Position numbers and translations under genes: made by a program. The notes under the pieces were generated by a model that was not told where the DNA came from, did not search any database, and was given only the letters and a program-made list of their open reading frames with translations. Positions 25,468 to 33,705 of a DNA stretch of 54,406 bases are shown here, one piece after another. Source of the stretch: Sphingomonadaceae bacterium (GTDB lineage Bacteria; Pseudomonadota; Alphaproteobacteria; Sphingomonadales; Sphingomonadaceae); contig CANCET010000003.1 in NCBI GenBank assembly GCA_947375105.1, forward strand, positions 1-54,406, read 5' to 3'. Position 1 is the stretch's first letter; each line of letters starts with the position of its first letter.

Positions 25468-26184
25468 ATGAACCGAATCGCCTGCGCCTTGCTCATCAGC
25501 TTCGCCGGCGCGGCAACCATTGCCGCGCCGGTGGCGGCGCAGCAGGTGGCAACGCGCACCTGGGTCGATTCGCATGGCACCCAATGGACCGAGGTGACCA
25601 CCACGCAGACAGTGGTGGAAGCGCCGCGAGGGGCCCGCATCGCCGCCGCTATCGCCGATTTGCCGCGATTTGGCCCCTTCGCGGTGGTCGATGGCACCCA
25701 TGCCGCCTTGGTTGGCGAGATCGACAGCACATCGCCCGGGCTGTTCCGCGCGATGCTGCACGCCCACCCCGGCATTCGCATGCTCGAACTGGTCGATTGT
25801 CCCGGCACCTCCGATGACGGCGCGAACCTCACGCTGGGCCGCCTGATCCGCGAGCACGGCCTCGCCACCGATGTGCCATCGGGCGGCTCTGTGCGGTCGG
25901 GCGGGGTGGAACTGTTTCTGGCCGGCGCCACCCGCCACGCCGCGCCCGATGCCGAATTCGGGGTCCACGCATGGAAGGACGATACCGGCCACCAGCCGGG
26001 CGACTATGCCCCGGACGCCCCCGCCAACCGTGCCTATCTCGATTACTACCGCGAAATGGGCCTCAGCCCCGATGACGCGTCGGGGCTTTATGCGCTGACC
26101 AATTCGGTACCCAACGAACAGATGCTGTGGCTGCGGACCAAGGATATCGCGCCGTTCGTCGCGATCGAGCCAACCGGGCGCTAG
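25468..26184 (+). CDS. Periplasmic ClpP/crotonase-fold protein (COG3904-like)
   Basis: 238 residues with a signal peptide ending 'PVAAQ'. The segment 'ELVDCPGTSDDGANLTLGRL' ... 'GSVRSGGVELFLAGATRH' ... 'AEFGVHAW' follows the outline of predicted periplasmic proteins of the ClpP/SppA fold, where a Ser in a C-A-S-A-C-type motif is the nucleophile and a His in G-V-H follows. Here S144 and H167 occupy those positions, but the flanking cysteines are absent (V-R-S-G-G). It may be a serine protease-like protein or a non-catalytic relative. The ATG at 25468 is chosen for the signal peptide; the ribosome site is weak. No operon partner. Confidence 0.65.
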   Translation: MNRIACALLISFAGAATIAAPVAAQQVATRTWVDSHGTQWTEVTTTQTVVEAPRGARIAAAIADLPRFGPFAVVDGTHAALVGEIDSTSPGLFRAMLHAHPGIRMLELVDCPGTSDDGANLTLGRLIREHGLATDVPSGGSVRSGGVELFLAGATRHAAPDAEFGVHAWKDDTGHQPGDYAPDAPANRAYLDYYREMGLSPDDASGLYALTNSVPNEQMLWLRTKDIAPFVAIEPTGR

Positions 26185-26228
26185 AGCATTTCCAAATCAG
26201 GTGGAATCAGCTGCTGACCCGGAAAATC
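26184..26228. repeat. Candidate alphaproteobacterial intergenic palindromic repeat
   Basis: Between two convergent stops lies an imperfect palindrome beginning GAGCATTTCC, with AGGTGGAATCAGCTG in the centre, and ending CGGAAAATC. Many alphaproteobacterial genomes carry dispersed intergenic repeats of this GAGCATTTCC...AGGTGGA type; recognition is from memory. As an outer ATTTCC/GGAAAT and inner TCAG/CTGA stem it could also end transcripts from both sides. Confidence 0.4.
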
Positions 26229-26243
26229 CCGTGAAACAAAAGC

Positions 26244-29081
26244 CTAGTGCGCTGCCCCCCAGCTTGCCCCCGTGCCGATCTCCACGCCCAGTGGCACGGT
26301 CAGCATCACGGCCGGTTCCGCTGCGCTGACCATCACCGCCTCGATCACCGGCCTTGCGGCGGCAACATCGCCTGCGGGCAGCTCGAACACCAGTTCGTCG
26401 TGCACCTGCAGCAGCATCTTCACCCGATCGAGCCCTGCCGCCTTGAGCGCCGGCTCCATCCGCGCCATCGCACGCTTGATGATATCGGCGCTCGTGCCCT
26501 GGATCGGCGCGTTGATCGCGGCGCGCTCGCTGCCCTGCCGCTCGGCCTGGTTCTTGGAATTGATGCGCGGGAACCACGTCTTGCGGCCAAACAGCGTCTC
26601 CGAATAGCCAAGCGTGCGCACGCTCTCCAACGTCTCGTGGATATAGCGCTGGATGCCCGGAAACCGCTCGAAATAGCGGTCGATCATCGCCTGCGCTTCC
26701 TCCGACGTGACACCGAGACGGCCGGCCAGCCCCCAGCGGCTGATCCCGTAGAGGATCGCGAAATTGATGGTCTTGGCGCGCCCGCGCGTGTCGCGGTCGA
26801 CCATGCCGAACAGTTCCCGGGCCGTGCGCGCGTGGATGTCCTCACCGGCGGCGAAGGCTTCTCTGAGCGCCGGGACGTCGGCCATATGCGCCGCCAGCCG
26901 CAGTTCGATCTGGCTGTAATCCGCCGCCAGCAGCACGTTTCCGGGCTCGGCCACGAACGCGTCGCGGATCTGGCGGCCGATCTCGGTGCGGATCGGGATG
27001 TTCTGCAAGTTGGGATCGTTGGACGAAAGCCGCCCCGTCTGCGCCCCGACCAGGCTGTAGCTGGTGTGCACGCGGCCCGTCGCGGGATTGATCGCCGCCT
27101 GCAGCGCGTCGGTATAGGTCGATTTGAGCTTCGACAGCTGGCGCCATTCCAGCACCAGCGTGGCAACCTCGGCACCTTGCAAGGCGAGGCCCTCCAGCAC
27201 CGACTGGTCGGTCGAATATTGCCCGGTCTTGCCTTTCTTGCCGCCCTTGTAGCCCAGCTTGTCGAACAGGATCTCCCCGAGCTGCTTGGGGCTGCCGATG
27301 GTGAACGGCTGGCCGGCCTTTTCGTGGATGACGGTTTCGAGCCCCGCGATGGTTTCGGCAAACTGGGCGGAGAGCCCGGCCAGCCGTTCTCGGTCCACCC
27401 GGATGCCGCGCCGCTCCATGCCTGCAACCACCGGCACCAGCGGCCGGTCGACGCGCTGGTAGATACGTGTGCCGCCTTCTTCGGCAAGCCGCGGGGCGAG
27501 CAGGGCGTGGAGCCGCCAGGTGACTTCCGCATCTTCAGCGGCATAGCGCGTGGCATCGGCCAGCGGCACTTCGGCGAAGGAGATGGCCTTCTTGCCGGTG
27601 CCGCACACGTCCTTGAAGGCAATCGTGGTGTGGCCGAGCAGGCGCGCCGCGAGCTCGTCCATGCCGTGCCCGCCCACGCCCGTCTCGCTGCGCCCGGCAT
27701 CGAGGCAGAAGCTCATCACCATGGTATCATCGATCGGGGCGACCATGATCCCGTAACGGGCCAGCACGTTGATATCGTACTTGATGTTCTGCCCGATCTT
27801 GAGGACCGCGTCGCTTTCCAGCAGCGGCTTGAGCAGCGCCAGCGCAGCTTCGCGCGGGGCCTGCACCGGCGCCTGCGCAAACATGTCGCTGCCGCGGTGG
27901 CCCAGCGGGATGTAGCACGCATCGCCCGGCCCGAGCGCAAGGCTCACGCCGACAAGATCCGCCTGCATCGCATCGAGCGCACTGGTTTCGGTATCGACCG
28001 CCACGACGCGCGCGGCAAAGGCGCGCGCGACCCATGCGCCGATGTCCTCCAGCGTCTGCAGGCAGCGATAGGCGCCGGTATCGATCGCGGGCCATTCCGG
28101 CAGGCTCTGGCGGGTTTGCGCTGCTCCGCCCGGTGCGGCGGGGGCGCCGGGCGCTGCAGGAGCTTCGGCCGGTGCCGTACCCAGCTTGCGCAGCAGGCTG
28201 GTAAAGCCATGTTCGGCAAGGAAAGCCGCGAGCGGCTCGGGCGGAATCGCCGTCAACTCGAAGGACTCGAGCGGCAGCGGCAACGGGCAATCCTCCTTGA
28301 GCTGGACGAGCTGGCGCGAAAGACGGGCCATCTCGGCCTGCTCGATCAGGCTGTCGCGCAGCTTGCCCGGCTTCATCGCCGGCGCAGCGGCAAGCGCGCC
28401 CTCGAGCGTGCCATGTTCCTGGATCAGCTTCGTCGCGGTCTTGGGCCCGATCCCGCGGATGCCCGGCACATTGTCCACCGCATCGCCCATCAGCGCCAGC
28501 ACATCGCCCACGCGCTCGGGCTCGACGCCGAACTTCTCCATCACCTCGGGCAGATCGATGCGATGATTCTTCATCGTGTCGAGCATGTCGACATAGCCGC
28601 CGGCTTCTGTCTTGCGTCCGACCAGTTGCATCAGATCCTTGTCGGAGGACACGATCGTCACGTTCCAGCCCTGCAAGGCCGCCGCGCGGGCGTAGGAAGC
28701 GATGAGATCGTCCGCCTCCAGGCCCGCTTCCTCGATGCACGCAAGGCTGAAGGCCCGCGTGGCATCGCGGATCAGCGGGAACTGCGGGACAAGGTCTTCC
28801 GGCGGCGGCGGACGGTTCGCCTTGTACTGATCGTAGAGATCGTTGCGGAAGGTGATCGAACCCTTGTCGAGGATGACGGCGAGGTGGGTCGGCCCGTCCG
28901 CCTTGTGCAGGTCCTCCGCCAGCTTCCACAACATGGTGGTGTAACCATAGACCGCACCGACCGGCACGCCCGCCGGGTTGGTCAGCGGCGGCAGACGGTG
29001 ATAGGCGCGGAAGATATAGGCCGAACCGTCGACCAGATAGAGGTGGCGCTGAGGCGAAATTGCGGGGGCAGAGCTATCCAT
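26244..29081 (-). CDS. polA: DNA polymerase I
   Basis: 945 residues with all three domains. The N-terminal 5' nuclease begins 'HLYLVDGSAYIFRAYHRLPP' and has 'EEAGLEADDLIASYA' and the helix-hairpin-helix 'GIRGIGPKTATKLIQEHG'. The 3'-5' exonuclease is intact (DxE in 'VVAVDTETSALD', 'KIGQNIKYDINV', 'YAAEDAEV'). The polymerase part shows 'LLAADYSQIELRLAAH' (motif A), 'RGRAKTINFAILYGIS' (O helix) and 'LLQVHDELVFEL' (motif C). It fills gaps and removes RNA primers. The ATG at 29081 gives the normal start. Single gene. Confidence 0.98.
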   Translation of the reverse strand: MDSSAPAISPQRHLYLVDGSAYIFRAYHRLPPLTNPAGVPVGAVYGYTTMLWKLAEDLHKADGPTHLAVILDKGSITFRNDLYDQYKANRPPPPEDLVPQFPLIRDATRAFSLACIEEAGLEADDLIASYARAAALQGWNVTIVSSDKDLMQLVGRKTEAGGYVDMLDTMKNHRIDLPEVMEKFGVEPERVGDVLALMGDAVDNVPGIRGIGPKTATKLIQEHGTLEGALAAAPAMKPGKLRDSLIEQAEMARLSRQLVQLKEDCPLPLPLESFELTAIPPEPLAAFLAEHGFTSLLRKLGTAPAEAPAAPGAPAAPGGAAQTRQSLPEWPAIDTGAYRCLQTLEDIGAWVARAFAARVVAVDTETSALDAMQADLVGVSLALGPGDACYIPLGHRGSDMFAQAPVQAPREAALALLKPLLESDAVLKIGQNIKYDINVLARYGIMVAPIDDTMVMSFCLDAGRSETGVGGHGMDELAARLLGHTTIAFKDVCGTGKKAISFAEVPLADATRYAAEDAEVTWRLHALLAPRLAEEGGTRIYQRVDRPLVPVVAGMERRGIRVDRERLAGLSAQFAETIAGLETVIHEKAGQPFTIGSPKQLGEILFDKLGYKGGKKGKTGQYSTDQSVLEGLALQGAEVATLVLEWRQLSKLKSTYTDALQAAINPATGRVHTSYSLVGAQTGRLSSNDPNLQNIPIRTEIGRQIRDAFVAEPGNVLLAADYSQIELRLAAHMADVPALREAFAAGEDIHARTARELFGMVDRDTRGRAKTINFAILYGISRWGLAGRLGVTSEEAQAMIDRYFERFPGIQRYIHETLESVRTLGYSETLFGRKTWFPRINSKNQAERQGSERAAINAPIQGTSADIIKRAMARMEPALKAAGLDRVKMLLQVHDELVFELPAGDVAAARPVIEAVMVSAAEPAVMLTVPLGVEIGTGASWGAAH

Positions 29082-29208
29082 GCGCGGTGTGGTAGCGGTT
29101 CGGTCCCGCCAGCGAAAGCACCCGATGTTGCGGCGCTGCAGCATGAATGCAGGGGTTCAGGCTTGCCGGAGTGGCACTCGCAAGACATGAAAATTCTGCA
29201 AAACTTGT

Positions 29209-29226
29209 TTATATTCAGTAATATAA
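29209..29226. promoter_or_regulatory. AT-rich inverted repeat between polA and the small lipoprotein
   Basis: TTATATT and AATATAA form a perfect 7-bp inverted repeat around CAGT, in a strikingly AT-rich patch of an otherwise GC-rich interval. It lies 145 bp upstream of the lipoprotein gene and 128 bp upstream of polA. It may be an operator or part of a promoter; no factor can be named. Confidence 0.35.
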
Positions 29227-29370
29227 CCGCTGCATGACGGCTTTGCTGCTCCTAAGACTTGCAAGCAGGTGAATTGCCGATTAATTGGGGCGAGAAGTCT
29301 ACCGCCAGAGTAGGCTTTGCGGCGGGCTGCGGGCCCGGCGCGGTCCACTTCAATCCAGGGATTGTAACGC

Positions 29371-29565
29371 ATGCGCAAGCTCCTCCTCGCCGCAGTCGCC
29401 GGCACTGCCTTCGCTCTCGCCGGTTGCTCGGAAAAGGCTCCTGAAGCCCCCGCCACCGAAGCCGCTATGGAATCGACCGACGCAGCTATGGACGCTTCGG
29501 CTCCTGCTTCGGAAGACGCTTCGGCTCCGGCTGCTGACGCTTCGAGCGAAGCCGCCAAGATGTAA
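29371..29565 (+). CDS. Small Ala/Ser/Glu-rich lipoprotein
   Basis: 64 residues. A lipoprotein signal ends in the lipobox 'LAGC' (C19). The mature 46 residues are almost only Ala, Ser, Glu, Asp, Pro, Thr and Met ('EAAMESTDAAMDASAPAS'), predicted to be extended and acidic with no fold. It is probably an envelope spacer or small structural lipoprotein; no named family recognised. AGGGAT lies 8 nt before the ATG. A stem-loop starts at the last base of the stop codon and a strong terminator follows, suggesting a short, abundant transcript. Confidence 0.8.
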   Translation: MRKLLLAAVAGTAFALAGCSEKAPEAPATEAAMESTDAAMDASAPASEDASAPAADASSEAAKM

Positions 29566-29586
29566 TCAAACCCATTCGGGTTTGAT
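29565..29586 (+). other. Stem-loop immediately after the lipoprotein stop codon
   Basis: ATCAAACCC and GGGTTTGAT pair perfectly (9 bp, ATTC loop), beginning within the TAA stop codon. No T-run follows; it may stabilise the short mRNA upstream of the true terminator at 29596. Confidence 0.5.
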
Positions 29587-29595
29587 GGAGATAGA

Positions 29596-29633
29596 GGGGC
29601 GCGGTCGCTTTGGCGGTCGCGCCCCTTCTCTTT
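29596..29633 (+). terminator. Rho-independent terminator of the small lipoprotein gene
   Basis: GGGGCGCG pairs with CGCGCCCC and the inner GTCGC with GCGGT (two G-T pairs) around a TTTG loop, giving a 13-bp stem from 29596 to 29625, followed by TTCTCTTT. Confidence 0.8.
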
Positions 29634-29650
29634 GCGCGGCCCCCGCGCAC

Positions 29651-29718
29651 AAAAAACGGCGCGCACAAAAAAACGGCGCGCATGCCGCGCAAAAAACGGC
29701 GCGCATGCCGCGCGCCGT
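29651..29718 (-). terminator. Terminator of the beta-lactamase-like gene with repeated 3' arm
   Basis: Read on the minus strand, ACGGCGCGC, loop GGCAT and GCGCGCCGT make a perfect 9-bp stem followed by a T-tract (plus-strand 29691-29718). The 3' arm plus T-tract (GCGCGCCGTTTTTT) is then repeated twice more downstream (plus-strand A-tracts at 29667-29673 and 29651-29656), the middle copy with 7 Ts. The GCGCGGCAT linker is also repeated. It looks like tandem duplication of part of a terminator. It lies about 40 nt past the gene's stop. Confidence 0.75.
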
Positions 29719-29756
29719 GAAAACGGTTCTTCAGGAAATTTGGCGGCTGCAGGATA

Positions 29757-30713
29757 TCAGCGGCGCGCTGTTTCAAACCCGCTGGGTAGAACTGGCTGGC
29801 TATAGCCATCGTAGAGTACGCGGGCGATCTGCGCGATGAGGCCGGCGTGGAACGTGTGGCCCTCGGGCCCCGTCACGAACACCGCAATCGCAAGGTGCCG
29901 CCCATCCGGCAGGCGCACGATCCCGACGTCATCGGTGACGCCGGAAAGCGTGCCTGTCTTGTGCGCAAAAACCACGCCTTCGGGCAGGCCGCTGCGAATG
30001 CGGTTCTTGCCGGTGCTGGTGCGGGTCATCGTATCGAGCAGCACGGCGCGGCTTTCGGGGCTCAACGCGCCGCCACGGTCGATCGCCGCGAGCAGCGAAA
30101 CCATCGCGCGCGGCGTGCTGCTGGTGCGGGTGTCAATCGTCGTCACCGGATTGACCCGGCCGTCGTCGCGCACCAGCGTCGCCATCGTGTGATCGAGATG
30201 CTGGCCGGTCACGCCTATGCGGCTGAGCCATGAGTTGACCGCGCCAATTCCGCCCACCGCGGCAATCAGGCCATCCGTCGCGTGATTGTCGCTGCGGGTG
30301 ATGGAAAGCTCCATCAGGCTCTGCGCCGTCATCACCTCGCCCGGCCGGACGGCGGCGACAGCGCTGCGCGATTCGGCTGATTCAGCGACCGGCATCATCA
30401 TCGGGAATGACTGATCAAGCCGCAGACGGCCTTGCTCGACGCCAGCGAGATACGTCGCCGCTACCGCGACCTTGGCGGTGCTGGCCATCGGGAACGGCAT
30501 ATCGCCGTTGATCATGATCTGCCCGCCGCCATCGAGATCAACCGCGGCCACACCGATCCGCCCGCGCCCTTGCGCAACGATCGCGGAGACTTGTTGTTCG
30601 ATTGCAGCGTCGCGCGCGCTTTGCAGGCTGGTGCCGGGGCGCGCCTGCGCCGGGGCGGACGCGAACAGCAGCGGCGCAGCGCACCACAGCGCGGCCGCTA
30701 TCCACTTGCTCAT
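29757..30713 (-). CDS. Class A beta-lactamase-like serine hydrolase, Omega-loop glutamate not recognisable
   Basis: 318 residues with a Sec signal peptide ending 'SAPAQA'. The serine beta-lactamase fold motifs are S78-T-A-K81 (SxxK), S141-D142-N143 (SDN) and K252-T253-G254 (KTG). The Omega loop that should carry E-x-x-x-N (Glu166) instead reads 'DGRVNPVTTIDTRTSSTPRA'; no matching Glu is seen. Without it a beta-lactamase would acylate but not deacylate well, so this may be a weak lactamase or a peptidoglycan-directed enzyme. I use the ATG at 30713, with GGCGGA 6 nt upstream; ATGs at 30719 and 30734 are in frame. Monocistronic, with an elaborate terminator. Confidence 0.85.
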   Translation of the reverse strand: MSKWIAAALWCAAPLLFASAPAQARPGTSLQSARDAAIEQQVSAIVAQGRGRIGVAAVDLDGGGQIMINGDMPFPMASTAKVAVAATYLAGVEQGRLRLDQSFPMMMPVAESAESRSAVAAVRPGEVMTAQSLMELSITRSDNHATDGLIAAVGGIGAVNSWLSRIGVTGQHLDHTMATLVRDDGRVNPVTTIDTRTSSTPRAMVSLLAAIDRGGALSPESRAVLLDTMTRTSTGKNRIRSGLPEGVVFAHKTGTLSGVTDDVGIVRLPDGRHLAIAVFVTGPEGHTFHAGLIAQIARVLYDGYSQPVLPSGFETARR

Positions 30714-30956
30714 GATCATTCCGCCGGACTTCATGTGTCCCCCGTACCCCACAATCCGTTTAGGATCCATTAGTAGGGTAACTGTTTGTGATTCCCGCGC
30801 AAGTGGCGGTGATAGCGGGTGATCGTGCATCCGGCCCGGCCTGACTTGCGCGGTGCGCGGCCAAACCCGGCGCTGGACATTAACCGCGCGATTAAGGATA
30901 GTCTCCGCCAACAAGGGCAAGGCAACGGCCGTCAACAGGCCCGGCGAGAGGAGCGG

Positions 30957-32321
30957 ATGGCAGCGGAGACTCAGCAAAGTCTGGCTCAGCAAAGTCTGGC
31001 CGGGGGTCTTGGAGCGGTGATGTCGCGCGCCGGCTGGCATGGCGACGTCACGGGCCTCATGCGCCTTTCAGGCGGCGCCAACATGCAAAGCTGGCGTTTC
31101 GAGGTCGGCAAGGAAGCATTCGTGCTGCGCCGCGCACCTTCGGCGGAATGGGTCGCCTCGCGTGCACTCGATATGGCGAAAGAAGCGGCTGTGATCCGCG
31201 CGGCGCGCGCCGGCGGGGTGCCTGCACCCGAAGTCGTCGCCGAACTGGAACCCGCCGACGCCATCGGCCTGGGCTTCATCATGCGCTGCGTGCCGGGCTC
31301 ACCCGATCCTGAAACCGCGCTTTCCTCTCCGCCGACATTGCTGGGGGAAATTGCCGCTGCGATGGCGCGGGTTCATGCCCTCGATCCAGCGGGCCTCTCG
31401 TTTCTCCCCGCGCTCGAACCGGCTGCGGGGGTGGAGGCGCTGGCTGCGCAATTCTCGGAAACCGGCGGTGACAGGCCGCCGATCGCGTTGGGGCTCGCCT
31501 GGCTGCGCGCCAACCTGCCCCCGCCCGCACCGCTGGCCGTGCTCCACGGAGATCTGCGCATCGGCAACATCATGGTCGAGGACGGGCACTTGTCGGCCTT
31601 GCTCGATTGGGAACTGGCGCACCTCGGCGATCCGCACGAGGATCTGGCGTTCGGTTGCATGACGGTGTGGCGCTTCGGCCGGCTCGACAAGCGCGGCTTT
31701 GGCCTCGGGCAGATCGAGGACCTCGCCCGTGCCTATCAGGCGGCGGGCGGCACCGTCTTCGATGCTGCGCGCTTCCGGTTCTGGCTGGTCTACAGGACCG
31801 TGTGGTGGGCGCTTTCGTCATTGTCGATGGGCAAGGGCTGGCGCGGCGGTGCCGATCGCTCGCTCGAACGCGTCGTGGTGGCCCGGCGGGCCGCAGAACA
31901 GGACCTCGATCTTCTTCTGCTGCTGGAAACCGAGGCGCCCGAGGCAGAGCGCGCACGGCCTCTCTTGCCCTCGCAGCCGCCGCCAGCCGTGGGCGAGGGT
32001 GAGCCCAGCGCCGCCGAAATCCTCACCGCCGTATCCGAATGGCTGGCCTCCACGGTGAAGCCGCATATGGCCCCCGGGCGCGAGCGGTTCGAACTGGCCG
32101 TCGCGCAGAACGCGCTTGGCATCGTCCGCCGCGAACTCGCGGGCCGCCCGTCTCCGCATGACAAGGCCCTGTGCGAGGCGATCCTCGCCGGACAGGCCAC
32201 GCTGGCTCAGCCGGGGCTGCTGGCGCAGCTGCGCCGCCGCGTGCTCGATACCCTCGCCGCCGATATGCCGAAATACCCTGCGCTCAGCGAAGCGCGCCGC
32301 CTTTGGGAGACTACGGAATGA
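30957..32321 (+). CDS. APH-fold phosphotransferase, ACAD10/LvaA-like
   Basis: 454 residues. The aminoglycoside-phosphotransferase fold is shown by 'AVLHGDLRIGNIMV' (Brenner motif H197-G-D199, N204) and 'LLDWELAHLGDPHEDLAFG' (D217). This subfamily phosphorylates 4-hydroxyacyl-CoAs in LvaA and in the kinase domain of ACAD10/11. An extra helical domain (about 350-454) with a Pro-rich linker follows the kinase. A 14-base unit (CAGCAAAGTCTGGC) is duplicated near the start, giving a repeated Q-Q-S-L-A. The ATG at 30957 follows GAGAGGAG. It overlaps the acyl-CoA dehydrogenase (ATGA), which is fused to it in eukaryotic ACAD10/11. Confidence 0.88.
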   Translation: MAAETQQSLAQQSLAGGLGAVMSRAGWHGDVTGLMRLSGGANMQSWRFEVGKEAFVLRRAPSAEWVASRALDMAKEAAVIRAARAGGVPAPEVVAELEPADAIGLGFIMRCVPGSPDPETALSSPPTLLGEIAAAMARVHALDPAGLSFLPALEPAAGVEALAAQFSETGGDRPPIALGLAWLRANLPPPAPLAVLHGDLRIGNIMVEDGHLSALLDWELAHLGDPHEDLAFGCMTVWRFGRLDKRGFGLGQIEDLARAYQAAGGTVFDAARFRFWLVYRTVWWALSSLSMGKGWRGGADRSLERVVVARRAAEQDLDLLLLLETEAPEAERARPLLPSQPPPAVGEGEPSAAEILTAVSEWLASTVKPHMAPGRERFELAVAQNALGIVRRELAGRPSPHDKALCEAILAGQATLAQPGLLAQLRRRVLDTLAADMPKYPALSEARRLWETTE

Positions 32322-33619
32322 ACTTCGATCTGCCGCAGGAGCTTGTCGATTATCTCGCCGAGCTCGATGCCTTCATCGATGCCGAGATCAAGCCGCTCGA
32401 GCAGGCGGACGACAACATCCGCTTCTTCGACCACCGCCGCGAATGGGCGCGCACCAATTTCGAGGATCAGGGCCTGCCGCGCCACGAATGGGAAGCGCTG
32501 CTGGTGGAGGCCACCCGCCGCGCCGATGCCGCCGGCCACTGGCGCTTTTCCGCACCGAAGAAATACGGCGGCAAGGACGGCAAGAACCTCTGGATGGCGG
32601 TGATTCGCGATCACTTCACGCAAAAGGGCCTCGGCCTGCACAACGATCTGCAGAACGAGCATTCGATCGTCGGCAATTTCCCGTTCGTGAACATGTTCGA
32701 GCATTTCGGCACGCCCGAGCAGCAGGAGGAATTCATCCTCGGCGGCTTTGCGCGCACGCGCCGCGTCTCCTTCGGCCTCACCGAAGCGCGGCACGGATCT
32801 GACGCGACGCACATGGAAACCCGCGCCGTGCGCGAAACGCGGGGTGGCGTCCCCGGCTGGCGCATCGATGGCGAGAAGATGTGGATTACCGGCATGCACA
32901 TTGCCAGCCACTGCGCGGTCTTCGCGCGCACGGCGGGCGAGCCGGGCGACGCGCGCGGCATCACTTGCCTGCTCGTCCCCAATCCCTCGCCGGGGCTGGT
33001 GATCGAGGAATATCTGTGGACCTTCAACATGCCCACGGACCACCCCCGCCTTTCGCTTACCGACGTGTGGGTGCCTGAATCCGCAATGCTCGGGCCGGAA
33101 GGCGGCGGCCTCGCCATCGCGCAAAGCTTCGTTCACCAGAACCGCATCCGACAGGCCGCATCTTCGCTTGGCGCCGCGACGTTCTGCATCGAGGAATCAG
33201 TGCGGTATGCGCGCGAACGCAAACCCTTCGGCGAAGAACTGGCGCGCAATCAGGCGATCCAGTTCCCGCTGGTGGAGCTTGCCACTCAGTGCGAAATGCT
33301 GCGCCTGCTGATCCGCAAGACCGCATGGGAAATGGACCGCCTCGAAGCCGAAGACGGCGGCCACAAGCGGATCGAGCGCGAACTTTCGGACAAAGTCTCG
33401 ATGTGCAACTACTGGGCGAACCGGCTGGTCTGTGAAGCGGCAGACCGCGCAATGCAGGTCCACGGCGGCATTGGCTATTCGCGGCACAAGCCGTTCGAAC
33501 ACATCTACCGCCACCATCGCCGCTACCGCATCACCGAAGGCGCGGAGGAAATCCAGATGCGCAAGGTCGGTGCGTACCTGTTCGGCTATCTCGGGCCACG
33601 CAAGGGCATGTTCGGATGA
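32318..33619 (+). CDS. Acyl-CoA dehydrogenase, ACAD10/11-like
   Basis: 433 residues. The acyl-CoA dehydrogenase fold is evident: 'VSFGLTEARHGSDATHMET' (FAD/substrate loop), 'WRIDGEKMWITGMHIASHCA', 'YARERKPFGEELARNQAIQF' and the C-terminal 'MQVHGGIGYSRHKPFEHIYR' and 'RITEGAEEIQM'. It oxidises acyl-CoA with FAD, or, in the ACAD10/11/LvaC branch, rearranges a phosphorylated 4-hydroxyacyl-CoA. Coupled to the phosphotransferase upstream by a 4-bp overlap, which argues for a shared substrate. Two stem-loops follow. Confidence 0.92.
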   Translation: MNFDLPQELVDYLAELDAFIDAEIKPLEQADDNIRFFDHRREWARTNFEDQGLPRHEWEALLVEATRRADAAGHWRFSAPKKYGGKDGKNLWMAVIRDHFTQKGLGLHNDLQNEHSIVGNFPFVNMFEHFGTPEQQEEFILGGFARTRRVSFGLTEARHGSDATHMETRAVRETRGGVPGWRIDGEKMWITGMHIASHCAVFARTAGEPGDARGITCLLVPNPSPGLVIEEYLWTFNMPTDHPRLSLTDVWVPESAMLGPEGGGLAIAQSFVHQNRIRQAASSLGAATFCIEESVRYARERKPFGEELARNQAIQFPLVELATQCEMLRLLIRKTAWEMDRLEAEDGGHKRIERELSDKVSMCNYWANRLVCEAADRAMQVHGGIGYSRHKPFEHIYRHHRRYRITEGAEEIQMRKVGAYLFGYLGPRKGMFG

Positions 33620-33623
33620 AAGC

Positions 33624-33656
33624 AAAGGCGCGAGGAGCCAAAACTCCTGCGCCTTT
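33624..33656 (+). terminator. First stem-loop between acyl-CoA dehydrogenase and metK
   Basis: AAAGGCGC / GCGCCTTT outer stem and AGGAG / CTCCT inner stem around CCAAAA, starting 5 nt after the dehydrogenase stop. Being nearly symmetrical with A/T ends, it can serve both the dehydrogenase and the convergent metK. Confidence 0.7.
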
Positions 33657-33666
33657 CGTTTGTCGG

Positions 33667-33703
33667 AAGGTCCGGGCGCCATCGCACCCGGACCTTTTGT
33701 TTT
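33667..33703 (+). terminator. Strong rho-independent terminator
   Basis: AAGGTCCGGG and CCCGGACCTT form a perfect 10-bp stem (33667-33696) followed by TTTGTTT, part of a T-rich tract reaching into the metK stop codon. Acts on the plus-strand transcript. Confidence 0.85.
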
Positions 33704-33705
33704 GT

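Noticed and set aside
26247..29237. A 996-residue open frame on the plus strand covering polA
   Set aside because: It is a mirror of polA codon bias in GC-rich DNA. The protein is His/Arg-rich with no recognisable domain, while the minus strand encodes a complete DNA polymerase I.
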